This document shows, piece by piece, positions 43,209 through 52,004 of a stretch of 64,000 nucleotides of DNA (position 1 is the first letter of the stretch; each line of letters begins with the position of its first letter). Below the pieces are notes generated by a model. It saw only the letters and a program-made list of their open reading frames with translations, ran no database searches and had not been told where the DNA came from. Source of the stretch: an uncultured Clostridia bacterium (GTDB taxonomy: Bacteria > Bacillota > Clostridia > UBA1381); contig CALXWJ010000065.1 of the NCBI GenBank assembly GCA_944392335.1, positions 1 to 64,000 of the forward strand, in the 5' to 3' direction. The position numbers and the translations under genes were made by a program.

Positions 43209-43523
43209 ATCACTCCGTTTGCTGTTATTATTAAATTATACCACAAAAAATTAATTAAATCAATAGTTAAAATCCCAAATAATATATGTTTATATTAAGC
43301 AAATCAGTTATGATTTAACAATAAATTTTTAAATCGGAGCAGCGCTTTGTTAGGCTTATTCGAAACGGAGCATAAAAACATTGCAGCCGTCAATGGCAGC
43401 GTCAGCTCCGATTTAAATGTATCTGCCGTAAAAATATGTCATCAAAACTGCAAAGATATTACTGTCGATCCGAAAAAATCCCCGTATTTTTCCCGCATGA
43501 TGCGGTATAGAATGAAACATATC
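43209..43523. other. Intergenic region with a 90-bp inverted-repeat element
   Basis: These 315 bases have no gene. The centre is the inverted-repeat element at 43328-43417. The left part (43209-43300) is AT-rich and should hold the promoter of the oxidoreductase operon. Confidence 0.5.
43328..43417. repeat. 90-bp element with perfect 13-base terminal inverted repeats
   Basis: TTTAAATCGGAGC (43328-43340) is repeated inverted as GCTCCGATTTAAA (43405-43417). In reverse complement the inside (GGCTGCAAT, ATGCTCCGTTTCGAA, AGC...CTGCTCCGATTTAAA) matches the element at 4163-4222. The small size, terminal inverted repeats and lack of coding capacity resemble a miniature transposable element or a REP-like unit. 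Flanking target duplications are not obvious. Confidence 0.65.
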
Positions 43524-44279
43524 TTATATTTTATATGTTTTATTCCGTTTCATATACTCAGACGGCGTTAATCCGGTTTTTTGTTTAAAAAAACGGCAGA
43601 AATGATACGGATTTGAAAATCCGCATTGTTCGGCAATCGCATTTATTTTCAAAATACCTTCTGCCAGCATTTGTTTTGACTTATTTATTCTCATATTTAT
43701 AACATACTGCTTCGGTGATATCGTGTATATTTTTTTGAACATTTTTCTGAAATACTCCTCGCTCAATTTGCATTGCTGTGCCAGTATTGCATTAGTAATA
43801 TCACGGCAATAATTATTTTCCAAATAATTTATCGCAGCAGCAAGGGGACTTGACGCAAAATTTTCACCGCGGGCAATAATATTTAAAATATTATAAAATA
43901 TACTCATAACGGCTAACCTATTGTTTTTTAAAAGAAACAGCTTTTTCATTTGTTCAAATTCTTTTATTAAAGATTCGACATTTTTGACAGGCAGTACTGT
44001 TATTGTGTCAGAAATAAGATTTTCGCCTTCAAAATTTATGACCGGGAATTTACCTTCTTTATTTCTATGTATAGTGTAGCTCTGCCCCTTTGGTAAAATA
44101 ACTGCGTGATCACGGTCGGATATAAAGGATTTCCCTTTATGGATATATGTTATCTGGCCATCCGCTGTAAAGGACAGGCCGCTGCATTTTCGATTATTCA
44201 TTTTTTCAACCCTTCCCTTAGGGGAGAATATTGTCACAACGTCTAAAATATCCGTAATAATAATATCATTCAGATCCAT
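43524..44279 (-). CDS. AraC-family transcriptional regulator
   Basis: Regulator of 251 residues with an N-terminal cupin-like sensor part (SFISDRDHAVILPKGQSYTI) and a C-terminal AraC domain (TNAILAQQCKLSEEYFRKMF; LKINAIAEQCGFSNPYHFCR). It diverges from the SDR gene at 44441 across 161 bases, so it probably controls the SDR/dehydratase pair. The ligand is unknown, likely a sugar acid or cyclitol given the target enzymes. Confidence 0.88.
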   Translation of the reverse strand: MDLNDIIITDILDVVTIFSPKGRVEKMNNRKCSGLSFTADGQITYIHKGKSFISDRDHAVILPKGQSYTIHRNKEGKFPVINFEGENLISDTITVLPVKNVESLIKEFEQMKKLFLLKNNRLAVMSIFYNILNIIARGENFASSPLAAAINYLENNYCRDITNAILAQQCKLSEEYFRKMFKKIYTISPKQYVINMRINKSKQMLAEGILKINAIAEQCGFSNPYHFCRFFKQKTGLTPSEYMKRNKTYKI

Positions 44280-44440
44280 TATCTGTCACCTCTATGCTAT
44301 TATACCATAATCCTCAATATAAATCAAATTAATTGCACAAAATTATACCATAAACATCAATATTACACCATTTTAATCATTGCAGGCAGATTTTAAATTA
44401 TATACAATAATGTAAAATATTATTAAAAGAGGTGTTATTT

Positions 44441-45202
44441 ATGGATTTCTCAGGAAAAACATCAATTTCCACAGGGGCTGCTTCGGGAATGGGCCTTCTG
44501 TTTGCTCAAAATCTATCAGAGCTTGGCGCAAATGTTGTTCTTTGTGATGTAAATAAGGAAGCGCTTGATGAAAAAGTTGATGAAATAAATTCAAAACATA
44601 ACGGAAAAGCTGTTGGGATCGTGTGTGATGTCCGTGATTATTCTCAGGTCTGTCTTACGGTCAGCAAAACTGTTGAACTTTTTGGCAGCATTGATATTAT
44701 GGCAAACTTTGCAGGCGGTACGGCAGTAAGAATGAGAAATGTCAACCCCAATAAGTACCCCGAATTTCCGGATGTCCCTATAGATGTATATGATTGGGGA
44801 ATTGATGTGAATTTAAAGGGACCCTTTTATTTTGCACATGCCGTTTTAAAACAGATGAGAGAACAAAACAGCGGTCTTATAATAAATATTGGGTCGATAA
44901 CAGGAATGGAGGGGGACGGATACGGCATGGATTATCCCGTATCAAAAGCCGGGCTTATGTTCGGGCTCACAAAATCCATTGCCCGATACGGCGCGAAATA
45001 TAATATAAGATGTGTTTGTATCTCTCCGGGGCCCGTTTTAACAAGGGCAAATATGGCTAATATGAAAACTCTTTTGGGCAGGGCGGCAGACCCTCAGGAA
45101 ATAATTGATTTATGCCTTTTTGTTGCGTCGGAAAAAGGTCAATTTATCAACGGTGAAAATATAATGATTGACGGCGGAAGAAATGCTATGGGAAGGTGTT
45201 AA
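44441..45202 (+). CDS. Short-chain dehydrogenase/reductase
   Basis: NAD(P)-dependent oxidoreductase of 253 residues. The Rossmann glycine motif TGAASGMG (about 10-17), the DVRD adenine-ring motif and the catalytic YPVSK are present, with a serine in INIGSITGMEG. The ATG at 44441 is used because AAAAGAGGTG is correctly placed, rather than the in-frame GTG at 44432. Only four bases separate it from the dehydratase-like gene at 45207, so the two form an operon. The substrate is unknown. Confidence 0.88.
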   Translation: MDFSGKTSISTGAASGMGLLFAQNLSELGANVVLCDVNKEALDEKVDEINSKHNGKAVGIVCDVRDYSQVCLTVSKTVELFGSIDIMANFAGGTAVRMRNVNPNKYPEFPDVPIDVYDWGIDVNLKGPFYFAHAVLKQMREQNSGLIINIGSITGMEGDGYGMDYPVSKAGLMFGLTKSIARYGAKYNIRCVCISPGPVLTRANMANMKTLLGRAADPQEIIDLCLFVASEKGQFINGENIMIDGGRNAMGRC

Positions 45203-45206
45203 CATT

Positions 45207-45956
45207 ATGAAAAAGAGTTTTTTAAACAGCGATAAAGCAATTCTTACCGTTATGGTGCAGGCAGATAATCCCGGCAGAATAAAAGAACTTATTGACAAAT
45301 CCCTGCCATGCGGTGCAGAAGCCTTCGGAATGCAGTTTGAGCAGCTGAAGCCCGAATATCGGAAAACAGAAATATATAAGGAGCTTTTTTCCTATACTGA
45401 TAAGCCTGTGTATGTAACCGACTACCGTTACGCAAGCAACGCCGGGAAAACCGATGAGACTCTTGCGCAAGAGCTTTTGGAATTAGCGGACTGCGGGGCA
45501 ACATTATGCGATGTTATCGGAGATTTGTTTGATAAGCAGCCGGACGAGGTCGCAACATCACCCGATGCAATAAACAAACAAAAAGACCTTATAGAAAAAC
45601 TGCACGCAAAGGGTTCACAGGTGCTGATCTCATCACACATTCAAAAATATACCCCCGCTGAAAGAGTGCTTGAGATTGCTTTGGAGCATCAAAACCGCGG
45701 CGCAGATATTTCAAAAATAGTTACATGGGCAGAAACAATGGAACAACAGCTTGAAAACCTGAAAATTATCAATATGCTAAAGGAAAACATCAATATACCC
45801 TTTCTTTTTCTTGCAGGCGGAGAATGTGGGATTTTGAGAAAAATCGGCGGTGAGCTTGGTTGTTGCATGTATTTGACCGTTTATGAATATGACGAACTTG
45901 CAACAATGTCACAGCCGCTTTTGAAAAAAGTTAAGACCATAAGAGATAATATGTGA
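45207..45956 (+). CDS. Type I 3-dehydroquinate dehydratase-like protein
   Basis: Protein of 249 residues resembling AroD. It has an (alpha/beta)8 barrel with the catalytic His in VLISSHIQKYTP (YHDF-type position) and the Schiff-base Lys in ADISKIVTWAE. Family members dehydrate 3-dehydroquinate in the shikimate pathway or in quinate catabolism. Here the gene sits between two SDR genes under AraC control rather than with aromatic biosynthesis genes, so a catabolic role is inferred. The ATG at 45207 with GGAAGGTG upstream is chosen over 45168, which overlaps the SDR gene. A 58-codon stop-free stretch continues after its TGA. Confidence 0.8.
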   Translation: MKKSFLNSDKAILTVMVQADNPGRIKELIDKSLPCGAEAFGMQFEQLKPEYRKTEIYKELFSYTDKPVYVTDYRYASNAGKTDETLAQELLELADCGATLCDVIGDLFDKQPDEVATSPDAINKQKDLIEKLHAKGSQVLISSHIQKYTPAERVLEIALEHQNRGADISKIVTWAETMEQQLENLKIINMLKENINIPFLFLAGGECGILRKIGGELGCCMYLTVYEYDELATMSQPLLKKVKTIRDNM

Positions 45957-46128
45957 AGAGACAGTATATATGGAAATATTCCCCCGCTTTTGTATAAATA
46001 TGCCCCATTGTATTTTTATTCGGTGGCATATCAGTTGATGCGGAATGACCGTCGTATAAAGGCTTTATCGATCCGATTAAAGGCTTGGAAAATACACCGT
46101 GTTAAACGGATAAAAAAGGAGACCAACT

Positions 46129-46869
46129 ATGATTAATTTAAATAATAAGACAGCGCTTGTAACGGGCGCGGCAGTAGGAATAGGCAGAGCAACGGCGATC
46201 GTACTTGCGCGAAACGGCGCTAGGCTTGTGCTTATAGATATAAACTATAAAAAGCTTGAGGAAGTAAAAAAAGAAGTAGAAGAATACACAAAAGACGTAC
46301 TGATATTTAAATGTGATGTAAGTGACGAAGAAGGCGTTAACGATATTGTAAAAAAAGCGCTAAAAGCTTTCGGCTCAATTGATATACTTGTTAATAACGC
46401 AGCGCTTTGGAGGTGCTGGGATTCATTTTTAAATACGTCCGTTGAAGCTTGGAAAAAATTTATAGATGTTAATATTATGGGTGTTGTATACTGCTGTAGG
46501 GCAGTGCTTCCGAAAATGCTTGAAAACAAGTGGGGAAGAATTATAAACGTATCTTCTGTTGCCGGTGTTTACGGAAATACAAATATGGTACACTATTCAA
46601 CTACAAAAGGCGCTGTAAATTTATTCACAAAAGCTCTTGCAAAAGAGGTAACGTCAGAAGGTGTTCTTGTAAACAGCGTTTGTCCCGGAAGTGTAAGTCC
46701 GGCGGAAAATTCTGATATAGACTATACGCAGGAAAGCGAGCTTTCCTTTATGGGAAGGACGGGCTCGGACAGGGAAAACGCAAATTTGATTTGCTTTCTT
46801 GCCGGTGATGAAGCAAGCTACATATCGGGGCAGAACATACAGATAGACGGCTGCAGGAGGAAAATGTAA
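46129..46869 (+). CDS. Short-chain dehydrogenase/reductase
   Basis: Second SDR of this locus, 246 residues, of classical type: TGAAVGIGRA for the cofactor, CDVSDE, NNAA, catalytic YSTTK and the Ser in INVSSVAGVYG. AAAAGGAG precedes the ATG. It lies 172 bases after the dehydratase-like gene and ends one base before the convergent AraC gene. It probably shares a catabolic pathway with the SDR at 44441; the substrate is unknown. Confidence 0.88.
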   Translation: MINLNNKTALVTGAAVGIGRATAIVLARNGARLVLIDINYKKLEEVKKEVEEYTKDVLIFKCDVSDEEGVNDIVKKALKAFGSIDILVNNAALWRCWDSFLNTSVEAWKKFIDVNIMGVVYCCRAVLPKMLENKWGRIINVSSVAGVYGNTNMVHYSTTKGAVNLFTKALAKEVTSEGVLVNSVCPGSVSPAENSDIDYTQESELSFMGRTGSDRENANLICFLAGDEASYISGQNIQIDGCRRKM

Positions 46870-46870
46870 T

Positions 46871-47626
46871 TTAAAATGCCCGGCTTTTTCTTATTTCCCG
46901 CGGTGTGCATCCGGTATGCTTTTTCAGCACCTTTCTGAAATATGATCCCGAGCTGAAATTCAGCATAGAGGCGATCTCTTCGATTTTTTTATCTGTGGTT
47001 ATCAGCATATCAACCCCCATTTTGCATAGTATCTGCTGTCTGTAATCATTTGGCGTTATGCCGGTAACCTTTTTAAAAAGCGAATACAAATAAGGCCGGC
47101 TTATTGTACACATATCGGCAATTTCCGAAAGCGAGGAATGAGGATGCTTTCGTATACACTGCTTGATTTTGTCAACAGTTATTTCTTCTTTGTTTTCGGT
47201 ATGGTATGTTAAATATGGGATCACATCGGACATAACATCGTAAAAAAGACTAAGGGTTTTGCACTTTACATTGGTGCCGTCAGTGGGAATATTGATGATT
47301 TTATCCGCAATTTGTTTATCATAAGGAAGCTTTTGCAGGTCGAATTTTGCGTTTTCTTTTGCGTGAAGCTCCAAAAATCCAAAAGAAAGAAAGCTGATTT
47401 CATCGGCTCCATACCAGTACGATTGGTATCCTAGGGCATTTGGAATAAAAAAGACATCGCCTTCTTTTATTTCGATTGTTTTGTTTTCGGAAACAATTTT
47501 AGCATGTCCTTTGTGCATATAGGCAAGATAGTTCATAGGCGAGCCTTTTGTGTTGTCCGTATAGTGATAGCTTGTAAAACGCCAATTAAAAAAAAAGAAG
47601 TTATCATCTGAAATTATATTATTCAT
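46871..47626 (-). CDS. AraC-family transcriptional regulator
   Basis: Regulator of 251 residues with an N-terminal cupin-type sensor (YLAYMHKGHAKIVSENKTIE) and a C-terminal AraC domain (SLSEIADMCTISRPYLYSLF; IEEIASMLNFSSGSYFRKVL). Its stop lies next to that of the convergent SDR gene, and it diverges from the MDR dehydrogenase gene at 47741 across 114 bases, the likely target. Confidence 0.88.
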   Translation of the reverse strand: MNNIISDDNFFFFNWRFTSYHYTDNTKGSPMNYLAYMHKGHAKIVSENKTIEIKEGDVFFIPNALGYQSYWYGADEISFLSFGFLELHAKENAKFDLQKLPYDKQIADKIINIPTDGTNVKCKTLSLFYDVMSDVIPYLTYHTENKEEITVDKIKQCIRKHPHSSLSEIADMCTISRPYLYSLFKKVTGITPNDYRQQILCKMGVDMLITTDKKIEEIASMLNFSSGSYFRKVLKKHTGCTPREIRKSRAF

Positions 47627-47740
47627 CTAAAACACCCCGCTTTAGTATATAATTTTACCTCTTTTATATATTATATTGTATTTCTTTGAAAAAGTCAATG
47701 TGATACAATGACTATATAAATATATAAGGAGGTTTTCTGC

Positions 47741-48775
47741 ATGACAAACAAGCAGATCGTATTCACAAAGTTAAATACTGCGGAATTATTGGATGTTGAC
47801 TATCAAAAACCGTCAGCAGACGAAATCGTTGTCAAAACCGCTTTCAGTACGATAAGCTGCGGGACAGAAAAGGCAAATATCACGGGTGATGCAAATGTCA
47901 GCATTTTTTCAGGTGAAAACGAACCTGTTGTGTTTCCGAGAGCGACGGGCTATAGCAGTTCAGGCACGGTTATCGCCAAGGGAAGCAATGTAGTGTCGAT
48001 TAATGTGGGTGACAATGTGGTAATGTCGTGGAGTATGCATAAAAGTATCAATGTCATTTCTGAGGATAACGCGGTGAAATTTGATGAAGAAAATATTTCT
48101 ATGCAGGATGCCGCACTGTGCCATATTGCAACCTTCCCATTGGCAGCACTCAGAAAAACAAGACTTGAGATCGGCGAGTCTATGGTTGTAATGGGACTTG
48201 GTGTTCTGGGGCTTATGGCAGTGCAATTTGCAAAAGCGGCAGGAGCAGTTCCGATCATTGCAGCAGATCCCGTAGCCGAAAGAAGAGAAAAGGCGCTGAA
48301 GTTCGGAGCGGATTATGCATTAGATCCTTTTGAAAAAGATTTTGCACAAAAGGTAAAAGATTTAACCTGCGGCGGCGTGAACGCGGCTATTGAGGTTACC
48401 GGGTCGGGAGCGGGACTTAATCAATGCCTTGACTGCATGGCAAGGTTTGGAAGAATTGCACTTTTAGGCTGCACAAGGGATAAAAATTTTACGGTGGACT
48501 ATTACAGAAAGGTTCACGGCCCCGGGATACAAATTATCGGCGCGCATACAAATGCACGTCCGAAAAATGAATCATATCCGGGATATTTTACTCAGCGGGA
48601 CGATATAAAAGCAATACTTAAACTGTGTGCTATGAACCGAATAAGTCTTAAAGATATGGTAGATGAGGTTTATCTGCCCGAAAATTGCGGTGAGGTTTAT
48701 AACCGTCTGATCAATGATAAAAATTTCCCTGTTGTTGTTCAGTTTGACTGGAGGGAGGCAGAACGAGAAAAATAA
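47741..48775 (+). CDS. Zinc-type medium-chain dehydrogenase (MDR)
   Basis: Oxidoreductase of 344 residues with a GroES-like N-terminal part (STISCGTEKANITGD, with the Cys in the position of the catalytic zinc ligand) and a Rossmann domain (MVVMGLGVLGLMAVQFAKAAG). The residue set fits sorbitol/bacteriochlorophyllide-type MDRs that oxidise polyols or sugar-like substrates. AAGGAGG precedes the ATG. It diverges from an AraC regulator. Its stop overlaps the start of a broken Gfo/Idh/MocA gene, which would originally have been its operon partner. Confidence 0.87.
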   Translation: MTNKQIVFTKLNTAELLDVDYQKPSADEIVVKTAFSTISCGTEKANITGDANVSIFSGENEPVVFPRATGYSSSGTVIAKGSNVVSINVGDNVVMSWSMHKSINVISEDNAVKFDEENISMQDAALCHIATFPLAALRKTRLEIGESMVVMGLGVLGLMAVQFAKAAGAVPIIAADPVAERREKALKFGADYALDPFEKDFAQKVKDLTCGGVNAAIEVTGSGAGLNQCLDCMARFGRIALLGCTRDKNFTVDYYRKVHGPGIQIIGAHTNARPKNESYPGYFTQRDDIKAILKLCAMNRISLKDMVDEVYLPENCGEVYNRLINDKNFPVVVQFDWREAEREK

Positions 48776-48968
48776 AAATAGCACAAATCGGGACAAGCCG
48801 ATATTTTCTCACGAAAATGCCATTTTCGAAAGCTTAAAAAAGCAAAAAGAGAAATTCGAAATAATCGGCTGTGCCCTTCCGGAAAATGAAAGACAAAAAA
48901 TTCCCGAATATATGCGTGTTTTTGGAGGTTATAGGGGAATAAACGCAGAAGAAACAAATATAATTTAA
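48771..48968 (+). pseudogene. Remnant of a Gfo/Idh/MocA-family oxidoreductase
   Basis: Immediately overlapping the MDR stop, the sequence encodes KIAQIGTSRY, then after a two-base insertion in a T run (about 48801-48809) continues SHENAIFESLKKQKEKFEII and CALPENERQKIPEYMRVF, and stops at 48968. This is the start of a sugar-dehydrogenase-like Rossmann domain. The expected start codon reads ATA instead of ATG, the frame is shifted, and about 300 C-terminal residues are missing. No start signal supports translation. A terminator hairpin follows at 48979-49014. Confidence 0.7.
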
Positions 48969-48978
48969 GGATATAAAA

Positions 48979-49014
48979 AAATGTACTTAAAATTCCAAAT
49001 AATTTAAGTACATT
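48979..49014 (+). terminator. Terminator after the MDR / pseudogene unit
   Basis: AATGTACTTAAA and TTTAAGTACATT form an 11-12-base stem with an 11-base loop, followed by a TTTTATT tract. It can also act on the minus strand after the DUF1893 gene. Confidence 0.75.
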
Positions 49015-49064
49015 TTTATTGTATAAAACTATCCTTAAAAATCTTCCCTGTTTGTTACGTTTTT

Positions 49065-49502
49065 TTATTGATCACCTTTTACCGTATTTAGCTCCGTCAT
49101 TTTTTTCTTTATACACAAGAATGCCCCCTGAGGCGTTGAAGCATACATAACTGCCCGTTCCATAGGGCATATATCGGTATCTGTTCTGTTTCGTATCGAT
49201 TCGACTTTAATGTCATACGTATGCCTAATACCATATTTGTCTAAAGTGTCGCATGCAGGCTTACTGATTACTTTGGCATATATTTCTTTAACATTCAAAA
49301 TCACATAAAGATATGCCGCCCCGTTTCCTACGACCCTGTCAGCAACAGAATATCCGCTGTAATCTTTGTCTGCTTCAATAAAATCCACCAGCGGCTTTAC
49401 GCCCCGCTTATCAGATACAATTATTTCATTATTCCTGCAAAAAACACAAGTTATCTCTTTATGTTCCAAAGCTTCTTTTGCTTTTAATATATCGCTGTTC
49501 AT
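49065..49502 (-). CDS. DUF1893-family protein
   Basis: Protein of 145 residues resembling DUF1893 (deaminase-like fold). Characteristic parts are CVFCRNNEIIVSDKRGVKPL, a VVGNGAAYLYVIL strand-helix, CPMERAV and a KPACDTL segment whose cysteines suit a metal or nucleotide site. The function is unknown. Its ATG overlaps the stop of the aldo/keto reductase gene as ATGA, so it is translationally coupled to that enzyme. Confidence 0.78.
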   Translation of the reverse strand: MNSDILKAKEALEHKEITCVFCRNNEIIVSDKRGVKPLVDFIEADKDYSGYSVADRVVGNGAAYLYVILNVKEIYAKVISKPACDTLDKYGIRHTYDIKVESIRNRTDTDICPMERAVMYASTPQGAFLCIKKKMTELNTVKGDQ

Positions 49503-50638
49503 GCATTTATCCTTTTATCAAAATCTCTCATCATTTCCGATATCTTTATCTGCTGAGGACAAACCGCTTCACAGCTTCTGCAGCCGATACAAGCTCCGGG
49601 TTTTTCATCCTCGCTCATTGCCGACAAAGCCATTGGGGCAATAAAAGCAAAATCAACGGTGAAGCAATGTTCATTATAAAGATTGATCAGATAAGGAATA
49701 TTCAAATGCTTGGGGCAATGGCTCATACAGTAATGACATCCGGTACATGGGAGTGACGTTGTATTTGTCATATGGTCTCCAATATTTATCAATAACTGCA
49801 TTTCCTTTTCATTAAGCGGTTTTTCCTCAGAAAAAATTTTAATATTTTCTTCAAGCTGCCGTTCATCCGACATACCGGATAAAATCATTTTAACTCCGGG
49901 AATGGTCTGCAGGAATCTGAAAGCCCAGCCGGCGGCGCTTTCATCGGGACGCAGATCCTTTAATCTTGTTATGTACATATCATCCGGTTTTGCAAGTTTT
50001 CCGCCCCTTAAAGGCTCCATTACCCATATCGGAATATCATATTCCTTTAACAAGTCGATCTTTCCTTTTGCATCCTGAAACTCCCAGTCGATGTAGTTTA
50101 ACTGTATCTGGCAAAACTCCATATATTTTCCGTATTTTTCCAGGAATTTTCTCATTGTTTCAATCGTTCCGTGCGCGGAAAAGCCCAAATGACGGATACG
50201 GCCGTTTTTCTTCTGCTCGATAAGATAGCTGTATGTTTTATATTTCTCATCGTCAAGATATTGATTTATGTTAAGCTCACATACATTATGGAATAAGTAA
50301 AAATCAAAATAATCGACCCGGCATCTTTTAAGCTGTTGTTCAAAAATTTCTTCAACCTTTCCGAAATTGCTTACATCATATCCCGGGAATTTTGTTGCAA
50401 GATAATATTTATCTCTCGGATATTTGCTCAAAGCTTTCCCCACAAACGGTTCTGAGTTTCCTGAATGATATCCCCAGGCAGTATCAAAATAATTTATTCC
50501 CGAATCAATCGCCTTGTCAACCATTCTTTGCGCAGTTGTTTCATCAATTTTTCCGTCATCCGAATCTATCACGGGCAGTCTCATTGTTCCAAGACCCAGC
50601 ATTGACAGCTTCAAACCCTGAAAATCACGATATATCAT
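49499..50638 (-). CDS. Aldo/keto reductase with C-terminal 4Fe-4S clusters
   Basis: Oxidoreductase of 379 residues. An aldo/keto reductase barrel (about 1-290), with the catalytic Asp and Tyr in YFDTAWGYHSG, Lys in LATKFPG and His in FYLFHNV, is fused to a ferredoxin-like tail with CTGCHYCMSHCP and CIGCRSCEAVCP. This fusion is common in anaerobic Clostridia and couples NAD(P)H and ferredoxin electrons. It forms a two-gene unit with the DUF1893 gene. The substrate is unknown. Confidence 0.9.
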   Translation of the reverse strand: MIYRDFQGLKLSMLGLGTMRLPVIDSDDGKIDETTAQRMVDKAIDSGINYFDTAWGYHSGNSEPFVGKALSKYPRDKYYLATKFPGYDVSNFGKVEEIFEQQLKRCRVDYFDFYLFHNVCELNINQYLDDEKYKTYSYLIEQKKNGRIRHLGFSAHGTIETMRKFLEKYGKYMEFCQIQLNYIDWEFQDAKGKIDLLKEYDIPIWVMEPLRGGKLAKPDDMYITRLKDLRPDESAAGWAFRFLQTIPGVKMILSGMSDERQLEENIKIFSEEKPLNEKEMQLLINIGDHMTNTTSLPCTGCHYCMSHCPKHLNIPYLINLYNEHCFTVDFAFIAPMALSAMSEDEKPGACIGCRSCEAVCPQQIKISEMMRDFDKRINA

Positions 50639-50779
50639 TTTCTTACCTCCAGTGCTTTAAATATTTTTTTTCTGAATGTTTTTATTTGACTATATTATAC
50701 TGCATATAGTATCTTTCTTGCAAGTTTTTTTTGAAAATTTACAGTTTTGTTACATATTAATTTTATTGCGTAATCGATC

Positions 50780-51850
50780 CTATTGCTGATTTTTATTGTC
50801 TTCTTTATCAGAATTAGCGGATTGGGTATTTTTTACCATTGTATGTATCATAATATTAAGCTTTTGGATCTCGGTTTTGTAATCATTTATTTCTTTTCTT
50901 AACTTATCGATATATCTTTTCAAGGTTAATATCTCTTCTTGTTTTTTTGTAAATTCATCTTCTTTTTTACACTCCTCTTCGCTTAAAAACGGATCAGCGT
51001 CGGTAAAAACCTTTAGCTTGTTATTTGTATAAATTCCCATATATTCCCTGCAATTTGTTCCGTTTGAATAAACATATATTGAAGGTTTTATTCCGTTTGA
51101 AATATATTTCATTGGTTTAATATTAAAATACTTTTCTTCATACGGTAAATATTTCACAAAATCTCTGTCCTGCCACATAAGTGTCAGCATGCCTTTGTTG
51201 TTTACAATGATCGGATGCTCTGCCGCCGCGTCTTTTGCACAGGCTTGTGCATTGACATAGATCTGATCCCCGTTTTTATATACGATATATTCCTTATTAT
51301 TTATATTTAAAATATAAGGCATCCTGCCGCGTGCAATTTTAACAAAGTCATCGGGTTTTCCGTCGGAAAAATCTCTGCAGCCCAAAATACCGTCTGCATT
51401 GGAATAATATACTTTGTTTCTATTCACAAAAAAGCTTTCGCAATTCATCTTGTCTATAGTAGACGGCATTGCATGATTGCCCAAAACACAGTGAACAAGA
51501 ATATGTTCCTGTTGATACTCTGCCGAATAAAAAAGATTCTGTCCGATACGAGACATTCCAATCATAACCTTTTTTACGATCATGTTTTCATTTATGCTGC
51601 ATATTACATATTGATGCCACTCTTCATCTTTACAATTCATATAAATAAACCGGTTTTTCTTGTCTACGGTTATAAGATGGATCACCCCTTCATTGTCCTT
51701 GTATACAAAAAATACTTCGCTGCCTTCTTTGCAGATACATCTCGGCCCCGACATTCCCCCTGCTTTTTCGTTTACTTCGCAAATACCCTCATATGGCTTA
51801 TATATAAAAATTTTCTTTTTATCCTTTGTTTTGATCAAAAATTTATACAT
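50780..51850 (-). CDS. Uncharacterised beta-rich protein with C-terminal coiled coil
   Basis: Protein of 356 residues without a signal peptide. Residues 1-290 are beta-rich with repeated short strands (FLIKTKDKKKIFIYKPYEG, VYKNGDQIYVNA), possibly a beta-propeller. Residues about 295-345 form a coiled coil (TKKQEEILTLKRYIDKLRKE). The tail is polar and Asn/Asp-rich. I do not recognise the family. It diverges from spoIIP across about 150 bases, but nothing in the sequence ties it to sporulation. GGAGGAGC lies upstream of the ATG. Confidence 0.65.
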   Translation of the reverse strand: MYKFLIKTKDKKKIFIYKPYEGICEVNEKAGGMSGPRCICKEGSEVFFVYKDNEGVIHLITVDKKNRFIYMNCKDEEWHQYVICSINENMIVKKVMIGMSRIGQNLFYSAEYQQEHILVHCVLGNHAMPSTIDKMNCESFFVNRNKVYYSNADGILGCRDFSDGKPDDFVKIARGRMPYILNINNKEYIVYKNGDQIYVNAQACAKDAAAEHPIIVNNKGMLTLMWQDRDFVKYLPYEEKYFNIKPMKYISNGIKPSIYVYSNGTNCREYMGIYTNNKLKVFTDADPFLSEEECKKEDEFTKKQEEILTLKRYIDKLRKEINDYKTEIQKLNIMIHTMVKNTQSANSDKEDNKNQQ

Positions 51851-52004
51851 CGTGCTCCTCCGTTCGTTTTTATATTATTTTACTACAATATATGTATTTC
51901 ATATCATACATATTCTGAAAATACGTATATCAAATTTTTATATAATGTAATATTTTCATATCACAATAAATAGAATAGTAAAAAAACGATAAGGAAGTTC
52001 ATAT

